From contig CANGMZ010000003.1 of the NCBI GenBank assembly GCA_947454715.1, positions 1 through 63,514 on the forward strand: a stretch of 63,514 bases of DNA, read 5' to 3'. Position 1 is the first letter of the stretch. Each line of letters starts with the position of its first letter. Shown here one piece after another: positions 26,785 through 37,172 of this stretch. The notes beneath the pieces were generated by a model. The model was not told the DNA's origin. It searched no databases and saw only the letters and a list, made by a program, of their open reading frames with translations. The translations under genes were made by a program, and so were the position numbers. Source of the stretch: Chitinophagaceae bacterium (GTDB lineage: Bacteria > Bacteroidota > Bacteroidia > Chitinophagales > Chitinophagaceae).

Positions 26785-28143
26785 TTACTTTGCTTCCAAA
26801 ATTTCTTTTATGGGGGTAACCAGTTTGTCAATATCACCTGCACCGGATGTGATGAACATATCGAGCGGGTTGTTTTTTACATATTCTATTAATCCCTCTT
26901 TTGATACTATTGAGTGAACAGGGTTAACCATTCTGTCCGTAATCATTTTTGATGTTACGCCTTCCATTGGTAATTCGCGAGCCGGGTAGATGTCGAGTAA
27001 TAATACCTCATCAGCCATGTCCAGACTTTTAGCAAACCCATCTGCAAAATCGCGGGTGCGAGAGAACAGGTGCGGTTGAAAAGCGACAACACACTTGCGG
27101 TTAGGGAAGAGGTGTTTAGCACTGTTGATAAGTGCTGCTAACTCTTCGGGGTGGTGTGCGTAATCATCTATAAATACGGTTTTGTCTGTTTTGATGATAT
27201 ATTCAAACCTACGCTTGATGCCTCTGAAGTTTTCGAGTGCTGTTCTTACTTTTTCCGGATCTATACCCAACAACTGAGTTACAGCAACTGCTGCTACCGC
27301 ATTTTCCACATTGTGTAGTCCACCAATATTTAGGTGGAGGTGTCTTACTGTGAAGCCTTTTCCTAAGACATCGAAAGTATACCCCCCCTGACGCTGCATG
27401 AGGTGTTCACTATAAATATCTGCTGCATGATCTGACAGGCTATAAGTCAGCTTGTTGCTGGCTGTTAATTCTGCTGATCTATGCAAGCCATGTTTTACCA
27501 ATAGGATGCCACCCGGTTTAATGTTCTTTGTATATTGAATAAATGCTTTTTCTATTTCTTCTACTGTTCCATATATATCAAGGTGGTCTGCATCTATGGC
27601 TGTAAGGACAGCAACATCCGGAAACAGCTTGAGGAAGCTACGGTCATATTCGTCTGCTTCAATAACTGCTGTATCTCTTTCGCTGCTCCAGTAATTACTT
27701 TGGTAATTAACTGAAATGCCACCTAAGAAAGCATTGCAACCATATCCGGTTTCGCGGAGCAGGTAGGCAATCATTGTAGAAATTGTTGTCTTACCGTGAG
27801 TGCCGGCAACAGTGATGGCATGAAGTGATTCTGTGATCCACTGCAGTACATCGCTGCGCTTGTAAACCGGGAAGTTGTTGTTTTTATACCAGTTGAGTTC
27901 GGTATGGTCTTTAGGAATAGCAGGTGTATAAACTACGAGTTCAGTATCCTTACTGAGTAGGGCTACATCATCGGTATAATGAATGTTCATACCTTCTTCA
28001 GCAAGCTTTTTAGTGAGCGCAGTTTCTGTGCGATCGTAGCCACTGACAATAGCTCCCTGCGCGCGGAAAAACCGTGCGAGTGCGCTCATGCCTATGCCGC
28101 CTATGCCTACGAAATACACTTTCTTTATCTCTTTTACGTTCAT
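26785..28143 (-). CDS. murC: UDP-N-acetylmuramate--L-alanine ligase
   Basis: 452 residues. The N-terminal Rossmann motif GIGGIGMSALA (13-23), ATP-binding GTHGKTT (114-120) and the C-terminal ligase domain with DDYAHHPEE are the MurC hallmarks. It adds L-Ala to UDP-MurNAc, the first amino-acid step of peptidoglycan stem synthesis, in the cytoplasm. Its ATG overlaps the murG stop in an ATGA, and ftsQ follows immediately. Confidence 0.97.
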   Translation of the reverse strand: MNVKEIKKVYFVGIGGIGMSALARFFRAQGAIVSGYDRTETALTKKLAEEGMNIHYTDDVALLSKDTELVVYTPAIPKDHTELNWYKNNNFPVYKRSDVLQWITESLHAITVAGTHGKTTISTMIAYLLRETGYGCNAFLGGISVNYQSNYWSSERDTAVIEADEYDRSFLKLFPDVAVLTAIDADHLDIYGTVEEIEKAFIQYTKNIKPGGILLVKHGLHRSAELTASNKLTYSLSDHAADIYSEHLMQRQGGYTFDVLGKGFTVRHLHLNIGGLHNVENAVAAVAVTQLLGIDPEKVRTALENFRGIKRRFEYIIKTDKTVFIDDYAHHPEELAALINSAKHLFPNRKCVVAFQPHLFSRTRDFADGFAKSLDMADEVLLLDIYPARELPMEGVTSKMITDRMVNPVHSIVSKEGLIEYVKNNPLDMFITSGAGDIDKLVTPIKEILEAK

Positions 28144-29246
28144 CTTGCTGTGTTTGCTATTGCTATTACTTTATGTGCTATACGTTCATCCGCGTCTTTT
28201 ATTGCCATCGATTTCAGGTTTTGAGACATTATTGCCTGTTTGCCATTATCGTTCAGTAGTTCTTTTATTGTTGGTATCAGTTCTGCAAGTGCTGCTTCAT
28301 TTTTTACCATTATTGCTGCATTCTGCTTTACTAATGCCATTGCATTACTTGTTTGGTGGTCTTCTGCAGCTGTAGGCAGCGGAACGAATATTGCTGGTTT
28401 TCCTGCGATACATAATTCTGCTATCGCCAATGCTCCTGCTCTGGATACAACAACATCAGCAACGGTATAAGCATAGGCCATTTCCCTGATGAAGTTGAGT
28501 ACCGTAACCCGACCCGGATAAGCCTCTGCACGCTTGCCTGCCTGCTGATAGTAAGGGTTGCCGGTCTGCCATATCAGCTGCACATTTTCCTTCATCAGTT
28601 CATCAAGATTAGCGTCTATGCTTTCGTTGATTGCTTTAGCTCCCAGACTGCCGCCAATAACCAATATTGTTTTTACGCCTGTTTTAAGACCAAACATTTT
28701 CTTTGCAGTGTCCATATCTGCGTTCATTTCCGTAATCTCTTTTCTTACAGGGTTACCTGTAAGAATTAGCTTGTCTTTAGGAAAGAAACGCTCCATTTGT
28801 TCATACGCTACACAAACTGCTTTTGCCTTACGACCAAGAATTTTATTGGTTTTTCCTGCAAAAGAATTTTGTTCCTGAATGAGGGTAGGAATGTTCATAG
28901 CCTGTGCTGCACTGAGCATAGGGAAACTTGCATAACCACCAACACCTATAACTACATCAGGTGTAAACTTTTTAAGAATACTCCTGGCTGCTATTCTGCT
29001 TTTCAACAATTTGTAAGGAAGCATGAAGTTTTTCAGAATGTTACTTCTGTCAAAGCCCGCAATGTCAAGTCCTACTATTTCGAACCCTTCCAATGGCACT
29101 TTTTCCATTTCCATTTTTCCTTTTGCGCCTACAAACAATAGCTGAGTGCCTGGCAGCAAACGCTGCAAAGCATGGCCTACTGCCACTGCGGGGAAGATAT
29201 GCCCACCGGTTCCGCCACCTGCTATTATGATACGCAAATTGCTCAT
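28140..29246 (-). CDS. murG: UDP-N-acetylglucosamine transferase MurG (lipid II synthase)
   Basis: 368 residues, GT28 family. The N-terminal GGGTGGHIFPAVAVG loop (10-24) and the C-terminal UDP-GlcNAc site (VVSRAGALAIAELCIAGKPAIFVPLPTAAEDHQ) are present. It transfers GlcNAc to lipid I on the inner face of the membrane to give lipid II. It is one base from the ftsW stop and overlaps murC by four bases, indicating coupled translation. Confidence 0.96.
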   Translation of the reverse strand: MSNLRIIIAGGGTGGHIFPAVAVGHALQRLLPGTQLLFVGAKGKMEMEKVPLEGFEIVGLDIAGFDRSNILKNFMLPYKLLKSRIAARSILKKFTPDVVIGVGGYASFPMLSAAQAMNIPTLIQEQNSFAGKTNKILGRKAKAVCVAYEQMERFFPKDKLILTGNPVRKEITEMNADMDTAKKMFGLKTGVKTILVIGGSLGAKAINESIDANLDELMKENVQLIWQTGNPYYQQAGKRAEAYPGRVTVLNFIREMAYAYTVADVVVSRAGALAIAELCIAGKPAIFVPLPTAAEDHQTSNAMALVKQNAAIMVKNEAALAELIPTIKELLNDNGKQAIMSQNLKSMAIKDADERIAHKVIAIANTAR

Positions 29247-29247
29247 A

Positions 29248-30576
29248 TTAAATACCTGCCGGAACTATTCCTCCTGCCGGTCCTTTTTTACCTGTTTGAA
29301 TAAATATTTTTGATCCGCTTTCTTGTTCTTCTTCCTCTTCTTCTGTTACTACATCGTCGACTGCGCTATCTGTAGTAACTACTCCTTTATCTTGTTTGTC
29401 TGTTTTTCTTTTACCGGCCTTTTTCTTACCACCTTCCATTTCATCGACATACTTGCTTACACTAAGAATGATGCCAATAGCAATGCTGGTGAACCAGATA
29501 GAAGAACCACCCATACTTACCATAGGTAATGTAAGACCTGTTACCGGTACCAGATGCACATTAACGGCCATATTCAACATTGCCTGGAATACCAGCGTTA
29601 TACTCAACCCTACTGCAAGGAATGCTCCGAATGCAAATGGACAACGTTTGAAGATGAGAATGCTCCGCCATAGGAACAATAGATAAAAGAACACCATCAA
29701 TGCGCCGCCTAACAGGCCATATTCCTCAATGATAATTGCGAATATGAAATCTGAATAAGGATGTGGCAGGAAGTTGCGCTGAAGGCTATTACCCGGACCG
29801 CGACCTGTGAGTCCGCCATTTGCAATAGCAATTTTTGCTTGCTGCACTTGGTAAACATCTTCCTGCTTTGCATCTTTTTTCTTTCCACCTACAAAATCTG
29901 TAATACGCTGTTCCCAAGTTTTAGCACGACCTATGCCTGTAATTTTTGAGACAGTGAATAAAACAGTAACACCGATAATACCTACAACTACTAACAACAA
30001 CAGGTGCTGCACCTGAACACGACCAATGAAAAACACTATACTGCAAGTTGCCCCAAGCATGAGTGCTGTAGACAGATTAGCCGGAGCGATGAATGCGCAA
30101 GTGAGCAGCATTGGTAATAGTACGGGAAGAAACCCTTTTTTGAAATCTTTAATGACTGCTTGTTTCATGCTTAACACACGAGCTAAGAACATGAATAAAG
30201 CAAGCTTGGCAAGGTCGGAAGTCTGAAAGGTAAGATGCACTACCGGAAGCATTATCCAGCGGGAACCTTCGTTCAAATTAGTACCGAATGCCAGCGTATA
30301 TAACAGAAGCGGAAGGCTTATGAGATATAAGAAAACCGCTATTTTAGCAAACTTTGTATAGTTGATATTGTGAACCCAGTATATGATTAATAAACCAAGT
30401 CCTAAAACCATTACTTGCTTAATAAGGAAGTAGCTGGAGTTTTTTTCTGTACGATAAGCCAAAGAACCTGTAGAACTGTACACAGCAAGGAGGCTGATGA
30501 GCGAAAGCATCAGCACCACAGCCCAAATGACCTGGTCCCCCTTTGTTTTGTTCAGTATTTTTTTGATTCCGCTCAT
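29248..30576 (-). CDS. ftsW: Septal peptidoglycan glycosyltransferase FtsW
   Basis: 442 residues with about ten membrane helices of the SEDS family (FtsW/RodA/SpoVE). The motif GGLTGRGPGNSLQRNFLPHPYSDFIFAIIIEEYG is present, as is VTGLTLPMVSMGGSS. It polymerises lipid II at the septum with FtsI. The C-terminus carries a charged cytoplasmic tail (~375-442, Lys-rich then Glu-rich) longer than in E. coli. It is placed between murD and murG as in most dcw clusters. FtsW rather than RodA is chosen by context. Confidence 0.94.
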   Translation of the reverse strand: MSGIKKILNKTKGDQVIWAVVLMLSLISLLAVYSSTGSLAYRTEKNSSYFLIKQVMVLGLGLLIIYWVHNINYTKFAKIAVFLYLISLPLLLYTLAFGTNLNEGSRWIMLPVVHLTFQTSDLAKLALFMFLARVLSMKQAVIKDFKKGFLPVLLPMLLTCAFIAPANLSTALMLGATCSIVFFIGRVQVQHLLLLVVVGIIGVTVLFTVSKITGIGRAKTWEQRITDFVGGKKKDAKQEDVYQVQQAKIAIANGGLTGRGPGNSLQRNFLPHPYSDFIFAIIIEEYGLLGGALMVFFYLLFLWRSILIFKRCPFAFGAFLAVGLSITLVFQAMLNMAVNVHLVPVTGLTLPMVSMGGSSIWFTSIAIGIILSVSKYVDEMEGGKKKAGKRKTDKQDKGVVTTDSAVDDVVTEEEEEEQESGSKIFIQTGKKGPAGGIVPAGI

Positions 30577-30592
30577 TTTGATTTTCTAAATA

Positions 30593-31948
30593 TTATAAGC
30601 TGCGTACTGCATCTTTAAACTGTTGACCTCTGTCTTCGTAATTTTTGAACAAATCGAAACTTGCGCAAGCCGGAGACAGCAAAACGACATCACCTTTATC
30701 TGCGAGTGCATAAGCTGCGTGAACGGCATCTTTTGCACTTGTTGTATCGACGATGCTTGGAACTATGTTATCAAAGAATTCATGGATAGGCTCGTTGTGC
30801 ACGCCAAGGCAAACGATAGCTTTTACTTTTTCCCTTACTAACCCTTCGATTTCCTGATAGTTATTACCCTTGTCCTGTCCGCCAAGAAGCAGGATCACAG
30901 GTTTGGTCATACTTTCTAATGCAAACCATACAGAGTTTACATTTGTTCCTTTGCTGTCGTTGATGAATTCCACACCACGCACTGTAGCTACATATTCGAG
31001 TCTGTGTTCGAGACCTTCAAAAGATTCAAAGCTTTCGCGGATCTTCTCTTTTCTGATATGCGCTGCGCGTCCAGATATGCCCGCTGCCATAGAGTTGTAT
31101 TGATTGTGCTTTCCTTTGATAGTGAGGTCGTGAACGGATGTTTTCATTTCATCTCCCTCGAAATTGATATGCAGGTAATCCTTGTTCACAAAAGCTCCGT
31201 CGTCGTGAATCTTGTTTTCGTCCATTGTAAAAAAAACTGTTTTGGCGTGAATCGAATGGGTACTCAAATAGTTAGTAATAGCAGGGTCGTCACTGTTTAC
31301 GATAAAACAGTCATCTGGCTGCTGGTTTTGTGTGATTTTAAATTTAGAGGCAACATAATTGTCAAATACATAATTGTATCTGTCCAAGTGATCGGGTGTG
31401 ATATTGAGCAGTACAGCGATATCTGGCCTGAATTGATGAATATCATCAAGCTGAAAGCTGCTTACTTCAATAACATACCATTCGCAAGGTTTTTCAAATA
31501 TTTGTAGGGCAAAGCTGCGGCCAATATTTCCAACCATGGCTACATCGTAGCCGGCAGTTTTCAGAATGTGCCAAGTTAGCTTTGTAGTTGTGCTTTTTCC
31601 ATTGCTCCCGGTGATAGCAATTATTTTGCTATCGCCTTTGTAGCGGAATCCGAATTCTATTTCACTGCAAACTTCAATTCCTTTCTCCCTTATGTGCTTT
31701 ACAATTGCAGCTTTGTCTGGTATTCCGGGGCTTTTTACTACGCAATCTGCGTTCAATATGTTTTGTTCTGTATGGCCACCCTCTTCGAAAGTGATACCAT
31801 TATCCAGCAATGCAGCTTTGAACTGAGGCTTGATAGTGCCGCCATCGCTCACAAACACGTCCCAGCCCTGCTGGTTTCCCAGCAATGCAGCACCTACGCC
31901 GCTTTCAGCAGCGCCAAGTATTACAAGGCGTTTTTTGTTTGTTTCCAC
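30593..31948 (-). CDS. murD: UDP-N-acetylmuramoylalanine--D-glutamate ligase
   Basis: 451 residues. The N-terminal dinucleotide-like VILGAAESGVGAALL (9-23), the ATP loop TGSNGKST (113-120) and the C-terminal LLSPACASFDLFKNYEDRG motif identify MurD. It adds D-Glu to UDP-MurNAc-L-Ala. The start codon is GTG at 31948, two bases after the mraY stop. A leading METNKK rather than a longer extension is consistent with family starts. Confidence 0.97.
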   Translation of the reverse strand: METNKKRLVILGAAESGVGAALLGNQQGWDVFVSDGGTIKPQFKAALLDNGITFEEGGHTEQNILNADCVVKSPGIPDKAAIVKHIREKGIEVCSEIEFGFRYKGDSKIIAITGSNGKSTTTKLTWHILKTAGYDVAMVGNIGRSFALQIFEKPCEWYVIEVSSFQLDDIHQFRPDIAVLLNITPDHLDRYNYVFDNYVASKFKITQNQQPDDCFIVNSDDPAITNYLSTHSIHAKTVFFTMDENKIHDDGAFVNKDYLHINFEGDEMKTSVHDLTIKGKHNQYNSMAAGISGRAAHIRKEKIRESFESFEGLEHRLEYVATVRGVEFINDSKGTNVNSVWFALESMTKPVILLLGGQDKGNNYQEIEGLVREKVKAIVCLGVHNEPIHEFFDNIVPSIVDTTSAKDAVHAAYALADKGDVVLLSPACASFDLFKNYEDRGQQFKDAVRSL

Positions 31949-31950
31949 AA

Positions 31951-33225
31951 TTATTGCATTTTTAATGTTACGATACTTAATATAGCCAGTATGATACCTA
32001 TTATCCAGAATCGGGTTACGATCTTAGCCTCATGGTAACCTAACTTTTGATAGTGATGGTGCAATGGCGCCATCTTGAAAATTCTGATACCTTCTCCGTA
32101 TTTTTTCTTGGTCCGCTTGAAGTACCATACCTGCAGCATAACCGAAATATTCTCTACTAAGAAGATACCGCAGATGATAGGTATCAATAACTCTTTACGA
32201 ACTATAATAGCCAGAGATGCAATAATGCCGCCCAGAGCAAGGCTACCTGTATCGCCCATGAATACCTGAGCCGGATAAGCGTTGTACCAAAGGAAACCAA
32301 CACATGCTCCAACGAATGCCCCGATAAAAATAGACAGTTCACCCAGGTTAGGAATATCCATAATGTTGAGGTATCCTGCGAAGATGTAGTTGCCAGATAC
32401 ATAGGCGAACACACCAAGACAGACCCCAATTATGGCTGATGTTCCCGTTGCCAGTCCATCGATGCCGTCAGTAATATTCGCCCCGTTAGAAACTGCTACG
32501 ATGATAAATATGACAAATAGTACATAAATGAATGGAGTAGTGAAGCCTATATATTTCTGACCGAATACTTCAGCGATTTTCTCGTATCTGAATTCATGTG
32601 TTTTTATGAATGGCAGGGTAGTAGTGGCTGTTCTTACATTTACGTAGTTGTGTTCTTTACCATTGTCGTCTTTACGAGTGAAACGACCTCTTTCCAGTTT
32701 CTCTTCACTATTGTAAACACCTGTACCCGTTTTTACTTCGCGGCTGATGATTACATTGTCGTTGTAATACATTGTAAGCCCTACTATGATACCTAATCCT
32801 ATCTGACCTATTACTTTAAATCTACCTGCAAGACCTTCTTTGTTCTTTTTAAAGACCTTGATATAATCATCGATAAATCCGATAATACCCAGCCATATTG
32901 TAGAAACAATCATCAAAACGATGTATACGTTCATAACACGTGCAAACAGCAGTGTAGGGATCAAGATAGCTGCAATGATGATTAGACCACCCATTGTAGG
33001 GGTTCCTTTCTTTTGTTTTTCACCTTCCAGACCCAAATCACGTACTGTTTCGCCTATCTGCTTATTGCGGAGGAACTCTATCAATCTTTTACCGAGGAGC
33101 ATGGATATTACCAATGAAAGGATAATAGCCATAGCTGCTCTGAAGGTGATATAGTTGAACACACCTAGCCCCGCCAGTCGTAACTGTAATGTGTCGTGCA
33201 GATATTTATATAAATAGTACAGCAT
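31951..33225 (-). CDS. mraY: Phospho-N-acetylmuramoyl-pentapeptide transferase
   Basis: 424 residues, versus ~360 in E. coli. About ten membrane helices carry the conserved aspartate motifs DDYIKVFKK and [10 protein letters not shown], and the [19 protein letters not shown] end. It makes lipid I. The extra length comes from a soluble insertion at ~150-215 ([21 protein letters not shown] and following residues) between helices, seen in Bacteroidota enzymes. It lies between murE and murD, in the place where murF would lie just before it in E. coli. Confidence 0.96.
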   Translation of the reverse strand: MLYYLYKYLHDTLQLRLAGLGVFNYITFRAAMAIILSLVISMLLGKRLIEFLRNKQIGETVRDLGLEGEKQKKGTPTMGGLIIIAAILIPTLLFARVMNVYIVLMIVSTIWLGIIGFIDDYIKVFKKNKEGLAGRFKVIGQIGLGIIVGLTMYYNDNVIISREVKTGTGVYNSEEKLERGRFTRKDDNGKEHNYVNVRTATTTLPFIKTHEFRYEKIAEVFGQKYIGFTTPFIYVLFVIFIIVAVSNGANITDGIDGLATGTSAIIGVCLGVFAYVSGNYIFAGYLNIMDIPNLGELSIFIGAFVGACVGFLWYNAYPAQVFMGDTGSLALGGIIASLAIIVRKELLIPIICGIFLVENISVMLQVWYFKRTKKKYGEGIRIFKMAPLHHHYQKLGYHEAKIVTRFWIIGIILAILSIVTLKMQ

Positions 33226-33234
33226 CTATGCCTG

Positions 33235-34701
33235 TTATTTATTTAGTGTTTCAAATGTTTTTGTCAATTCCTCACGGTCGTCAAAATGATGTTTAATGCC
33301 TTTGATTTCCTGATAAGTTTCGTGGCCTTTACCTGCTATGAGGATGATATCACCTGCCATAGCCAGAGAGCAGGCTACTTTTATTGCTTCATGCCTGTCG
33401 GTGATACGAAGGCATTTTCTTTTCATTCCTGTATTCAGACCACTTTCCATGTCATTGAGTATCTGTTCGGGATCCTCGCTTCTTGGGTTGTCTGATGTGA
33501 GTATGGTTTTGTCGCTATGTTCGCAAGCGGCTTCTGCCATAATCGGTCTTTTTGTTTTGTCTCTGTCGCCACCGCAACCTACTACTGTAATAAGGCGTTG
33601 GCCGTTAGTGCGCAGTTGGTTGATGGTTGCAAGTACATTGAGTAAAGCATCAGGTGTGTGTGCATAGTCAATAATGCCCAATACCCTGTCTTTTGGAGAC
33701 ATATATGTTTCGAAGCGACCCTGAGCGCCACGTAATGCGCTAAGCACTTCAAGAATCTGCATTTTGTCTTCGCCCAGTTGCTTTGCTGCGCCGTAAACTG
33801 CAAGCAAATTGTAGGCATTGAAGATGCCTATCATACTAAAATGTGCTTCGACACCATCTACCTGCATTACCAAGCCAGTCAGGCTGTTTTCCAGCACTTT
33901 ACCTTTAATGGTTGCTGGCATACGCAGGCTGTAAGACATCTTCTCTGCCTTTGTGTTTTGCAACATTACCGCACCTCTTTTGTCATCAGCATTGGTGAGT
34001 GCAAAAGCTTCAGCAGAAAGACCATCAAAGAATGCTTTCTTTACCCTGATGTATTCATCAAATGTTTTGTGGTAATCGAGGTGATCGTGGGTGATGTTTG
34101 TAAATACACCTCCCGCAAACCTGATACCAGCAATACGCTGTTGGTGAACGGCATGAGAGCTAACTTCCATAAACGCATGTGTGCAGCCGGCATCGACCAT
34201 TTGCCTGAGTAATGCATGAATGGAAATTGCATCGGGAGTAGTGTGCGTAGCAACGACTACTTCCTTATGAATATGGTTCTGTACGGTTGATAATAAACCG
34301 CATTTGTAACCTAGTTTTTCAAAGAGCTGGTAGAGCAGGGTAGCTGTGGTTGTTTTACCATTTGTGCCTGTAATACCTACTATTTTTAATTCTGCTGAAG
34401 GGCAGCCATAGAATGCATCAGCCATTAAACCTGCAGCTGCAGCACTGTCTTTTACCTTTATATAAGTAATGCCTTCCTGAATTTGAGCAGGCAATGTTTC
34501 GCAAACTATAGCAACGGCCCCGTCGTTGATTGCCTTTTCAATATATGTATGACCATCAGAGAGCGTTCCGTGAATAGCAATAAATGCTGATCCTGCCGTT
34601 ACTTTACGAGAGTCGATGCATAAGCCGCTTACAGCAATAGCTGTAGCACCCTTCACTTGTGACGGCTCCAGATTGACCAATATGTCTTTTAAAGTTGGCA
34701 T
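33235..34701 (-). CDS. murE: UDP-MurNAc-tripeptide synthetase (meso-diaminopimelate adding)
   Basis: 488 residues. The ATP loop TGTNGKTT is at 111-118, the carbamylated lysine region is in YSLRM-flanking sequence, and the substrate motif DNPR is in LTSDNPRSEDPEQIL. DNPR is the mark of meso-diaminopimelate-adding enzymes, so the peptidoglycan third residue is predicted to be mDAP. The start overlaps the ftsI stop by one base (TGATG). murF does not follow it here. Confidence 0.97.
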   Translation of the reverse strand: MPTLKDILVNLEPSQVKGATAIAVSGLCIDSRKVTAGSAFIAIHGTLSDGHTYIEKAINDGAVAIVCETLPAQIQEGITYIKVKDSAAAAGLMADAFYGCPSAELKIVGITGTNGKTTTATLLYQLFEKLGYKCGLLSTVQNHIHKEVVVATHTTPDAISIHALLRQMVDAGCTHAFMEVSSHAVHQQRIAGIRFAGGVFTNITHDHLDYHKTFDEYIRVKKAFFDGLSAEAFALTNADDKRGAVMLQNTKAEKMSYSLRMPATIKGKVLENSLTGLVMQVDGVEAHFSMIGIFNAYNLLAVYGAAKQLGEDKMQILEVLSALRGAQGRFETYMSPKDRVLGIIDYAHTPDALLNVLATINQLRTNGQRLITVVGCGGDRDKTKRPIMAEAACEHSDKTILTSDNPRSEDPEQILNDMESGLNTGMKRKCLRITDRHEAIKVACSLAMAGDIILIAGKGHETYQEIKGIKHHFDDREELTKTFETLNK

Positions 34702-36797
34702 CAGCTTAATTGCAGTATTATGTTTTGTCCTTTATTTATTCTTGCTCCCGGTACTATAGACTGAGATTGTACTTTTCCTTTTCCTAAAACCTGAACTTGC
34801 AATCCGCTTGATTCAAGCATATAAACTGCATCTTTCAGGCCCATTCCCTTTACATCAGGCATTACATTTCTGAATATTTTTGCCGGTTGAACAGAAACGT
34901 TTCTGCTTGAGTCAACAGACAATTGCATCATTGCGTTGAGGTAGTCGCCGGGAGTTTGTACCGGTTTCTTAATAGCATTGAGCAAAATCCTATAGTTTCT
35001 TGCTGTAGCCATACTCGATGTAAGTCTACCGTTGTTAGTCTTAGCTAGACTATCTAACGGGCCTGCCCATGCGCCCATGTTTGCAGAAAATATCTTGTCA
35101 GCCACCATTCTGAATACCGGAGCAGCAATAGCACCACCGTAATATGCAGCCGAATGTGGCTTAGTACGAATCACAACACATATAGTGTATTTAGGTGCTT
35201 CTGCCGGCAAGTAGCCTACAAAAGAGCCCTGATATACGCCATCAGTGTATCTGATGCCTTTATCTGCAACCTGAGCGGTTCCGGTCTTGCCTGCCATTGT
35301 GTAGTATGGTGACTCAATACCTTTACCTGTTCCTTCCGTAACAACAGCGCGAGTACATTTGTGTAATTGTGCTATTGTATTAGAATCCCCTATTTGCTCT
35401 ATTTCGTGTGGGCCAAAAGTTTTAATCTCCTTGCCGTACTCTTTTATAGAACTTACCAAGTAAGGGCGCATCATTTTACCATCGTTAGCCACTGCATTGT
35501 ATAACATGCAAGTATGCAGCGGTGATATCAATACGCCATAGCCAGTTGCCATCCAAGGAAGAGTAGTATTACTCCATGTAGCATCTCCGGGCTTGGTGAT
35601 CACTGTTCTGCGCTCGCCCAGAAGATCTATGCCTGTTGGTTTGTCGAGGTGCAGTTTCAGCAGATGATCTATATACTTAGACGGATTGTCTTTGTAATTA
35701 GCATTAGCCAGTTTAGCCATAGCGGCATTACTAGATTCTGCATAGGCTTTCCAGATAGGCATAGCATGCAAGCCCAGATGAGAGTCGTTCATTACTCTGT
35801 TTCCGAAACGAATAGCACCACCTTCTGCATCAACTATATCATCTACACGAATCATTTTATCATTCAGTAATGATAACAGTGTTACCAATTTGAATGTAGA
35901 GCCTGGTTCTGTAGGTATCATAGCATAGTTGAAGTCCTCGTAATAGCTGCCGTCAGGCTGCCTTCCAAGGTTTACCAATGTGCGTATTTTACCTGTTTTA
36001 ACCTCCATTACGATACAAGTACCATATAGACACTCATACTTCTGCAAAATGCTCAGCAGCGCATGCTCTGCTACGTCCTGAATGTTCATATCCAGTGTAG
36101 TGACAATGTCTTTTCCGTTCTGAGGGTCTATCTCAGAGCCGTCAATAGGCACCCATGTGCCTCCTGTTGTTTTCTGTACTATGCGGCGACCATTTTCACC
36201 AGTCAGTGTATCATTGTAAGTAGCTTCAAGACCTGTAACATTACTGTCTCTGAAAATACCAATTGTGCGATAAGCCAGATTCTTATATGGTGTTTCTCTC
36301 TTCTCTTTAGGGTCTGAGATGAAACCGCCTAAACCCTTTCCTTTGTTGAAAATAGGGAACTGACGCAATGCTTCGTGTTGATAATACTTCAACTTACGGC
36401 CCAGCAGATAGTATTTATCTCCTTCTTCGTAAGCGTGAATGAATTCATCTTTATACTGTTCTGCTGTTTTGTCGCTGAAAAGAGTAGCCACACAAACAGA
36501 CAAGGTGTCAATATTTTTAGCGAACAAAGAAGAATCAATAACCGAGAAGTCGATATGTACTTCGAACTCCGGGATAGATGAACTCAGCAATACACCGTCT
36601 TCATTATAGATATTACCTCTGTCTGCTTTCAGTGTATCGAAGCGGGTGTGCATTTCTTTTGCCAGTGCACGCAGCTTAGGTCCTTCTTTAAACTGGATCA
36701 TTGCGGCCTTAATGACAATAGCGATACCGAACAGGCAAATGCCTGTAAACGCCATGTACACTCTGAACCTAATGTCCTGTTTAATGCTGATACTCAT
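34701..36797 (-). CDS. ftsI: Septal transpeptidase FtsI (PBP3) with PASTA domain
   Basis: 698 residues. One membrane helix (~15-33) is followed by the PBP dimerisation domain (~55-215) and the transpeptidase domain: S300-T-F-K303 catalytic serine, SSN in the second motif (AYAESSNAAMA) and KTGT in AGKTGTAQVA. A C-terminal PASTA-like domain (~635-698, MPDVKGMGLKDAVYMLESSG) ends the protein; such domains are usual in Bacteroidota and Gram-positive FtsI but absent in E. coli. It cross-links septal peptidoglycan with FtsW. It overlaps murE and is 18 nt from ftsL. Confidence 0.96.
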   Translation of the reverse strand: MSISIKQDIRFRVYMAFTGICLFGIAIVIKAAMIQFKEGPKLRALAKEMHTRFDTLKADRGNIYNEDGVLLSSSIPEFEVHIDFSVIDSSLFAKNIDTLSVCVATLFSDKTAEQYKDEFIHAYEEGDKYYLLGRKLKYYQHEALRQFPIFNKGKGLGGFISDPKEKRETPYKNLAYRTIGIFRDSNVTGLEATYNDTLTGENGRRIVQKTTGGTWVPIDGSEIDPQNGKDIVTTLDMNIQDVAEHALLSILQKYECLYGTCIVMEVKTGKIRTLVNLGRQPDGSYYEDFNYAMIPTEPGSTFKLVTLLSLLNDKMIRVDDIVDAEGGAIRFGNRVMNDSHLGLHAMPIWKAYAESSNAAMAKLANANYKDNPSKYIDHLLKLHLDKPTGIDLLGERRTVITKPGDATWSNTTLPWMATGYGVLISPLHTCMLYNAVANDGKMMRPYLVSSIKEYGKEIKTFGPHEIEQIGDSNTIAQLHKCTRAVVTEGTGKGIESPYYTMAGKTGTAQVADKGIRYTDGVYQGSFVGYLPAEAPKYTICVVIRTKPHSAAYYGGAIAAPVFRMVADKIFSANMGAWAGPLDSLAKTNNGRLTSSMATARNYRILLNAIKKPVQTPGDYLNAMMQLSVDSSRNVSVQPAKIFRNVMPDVKGMGLKDAVYMLESSGLQVQVLGKGKVQSQSIVPGARINKGQNIILQLS

Positions 36798-36815
36798 TGT
36801 TGCTTACTTCTCCCT

Positions 36816-37172
36816 TTACTTCTTACTTATCTTATATGCCGGCAGCAGAGATGGTTTCAAGCCAATTGCTTCGGCATTTTTTATTACCTGTGTTTCTGTT
36901 TTTACCTGCATCAGCTGCGATTTGGTATCCATATACTTCCAGCGCAGCTCTTTGAGGGCTTTATTTTGTTTGTTCATTTCCCGCTGTATCTCGATAGAGC
37001 GGTGGCTGTTACTGATATAGAAAACGCATAAAAGCGCAATGAAACCGAAGTAAGGGATGTTGTTGACGATAGCTTTATAAGATAACTTGTCCACTAGTGA
37101 TTTCCAGTCACTTCTCACTCTCTGTGCAGGTGTTGCAAGGTCCTGCGGTAAATTGCTCTCTTCGTTACTCAT
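36816..37172 (-). CDS. ftsL: FtsL-like division protein
   Basis: 118 residues: a polar N-terminus, one membrane helix (~36-54, YFGFIALLCVFYISNS) and a periplasmic coiled coil (~58-95, IEIQREMNKQNKALKELRWKYMDTKSQL). This is the architecture of FtsL, which with FtsB and FtsQ activates FtsW-FtsI. Sequence similarity across phyla is very low, so identification rests on topology and position between rsmH and ftsI. Its ATG overlaps the rsmH stop (ATGA). Confidence 0.85.
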   Translation of the reverse strand: MSNEESNLPQDLATPAQRVRSDWKSLVDKLSYKAIVNNIPYFGFIALLCVFYISNSHRSIEIQREMNKQNKALKELRWKYMDTKSQLMQVKTETQVIKNAEAIGLKPSLLPAYKISKK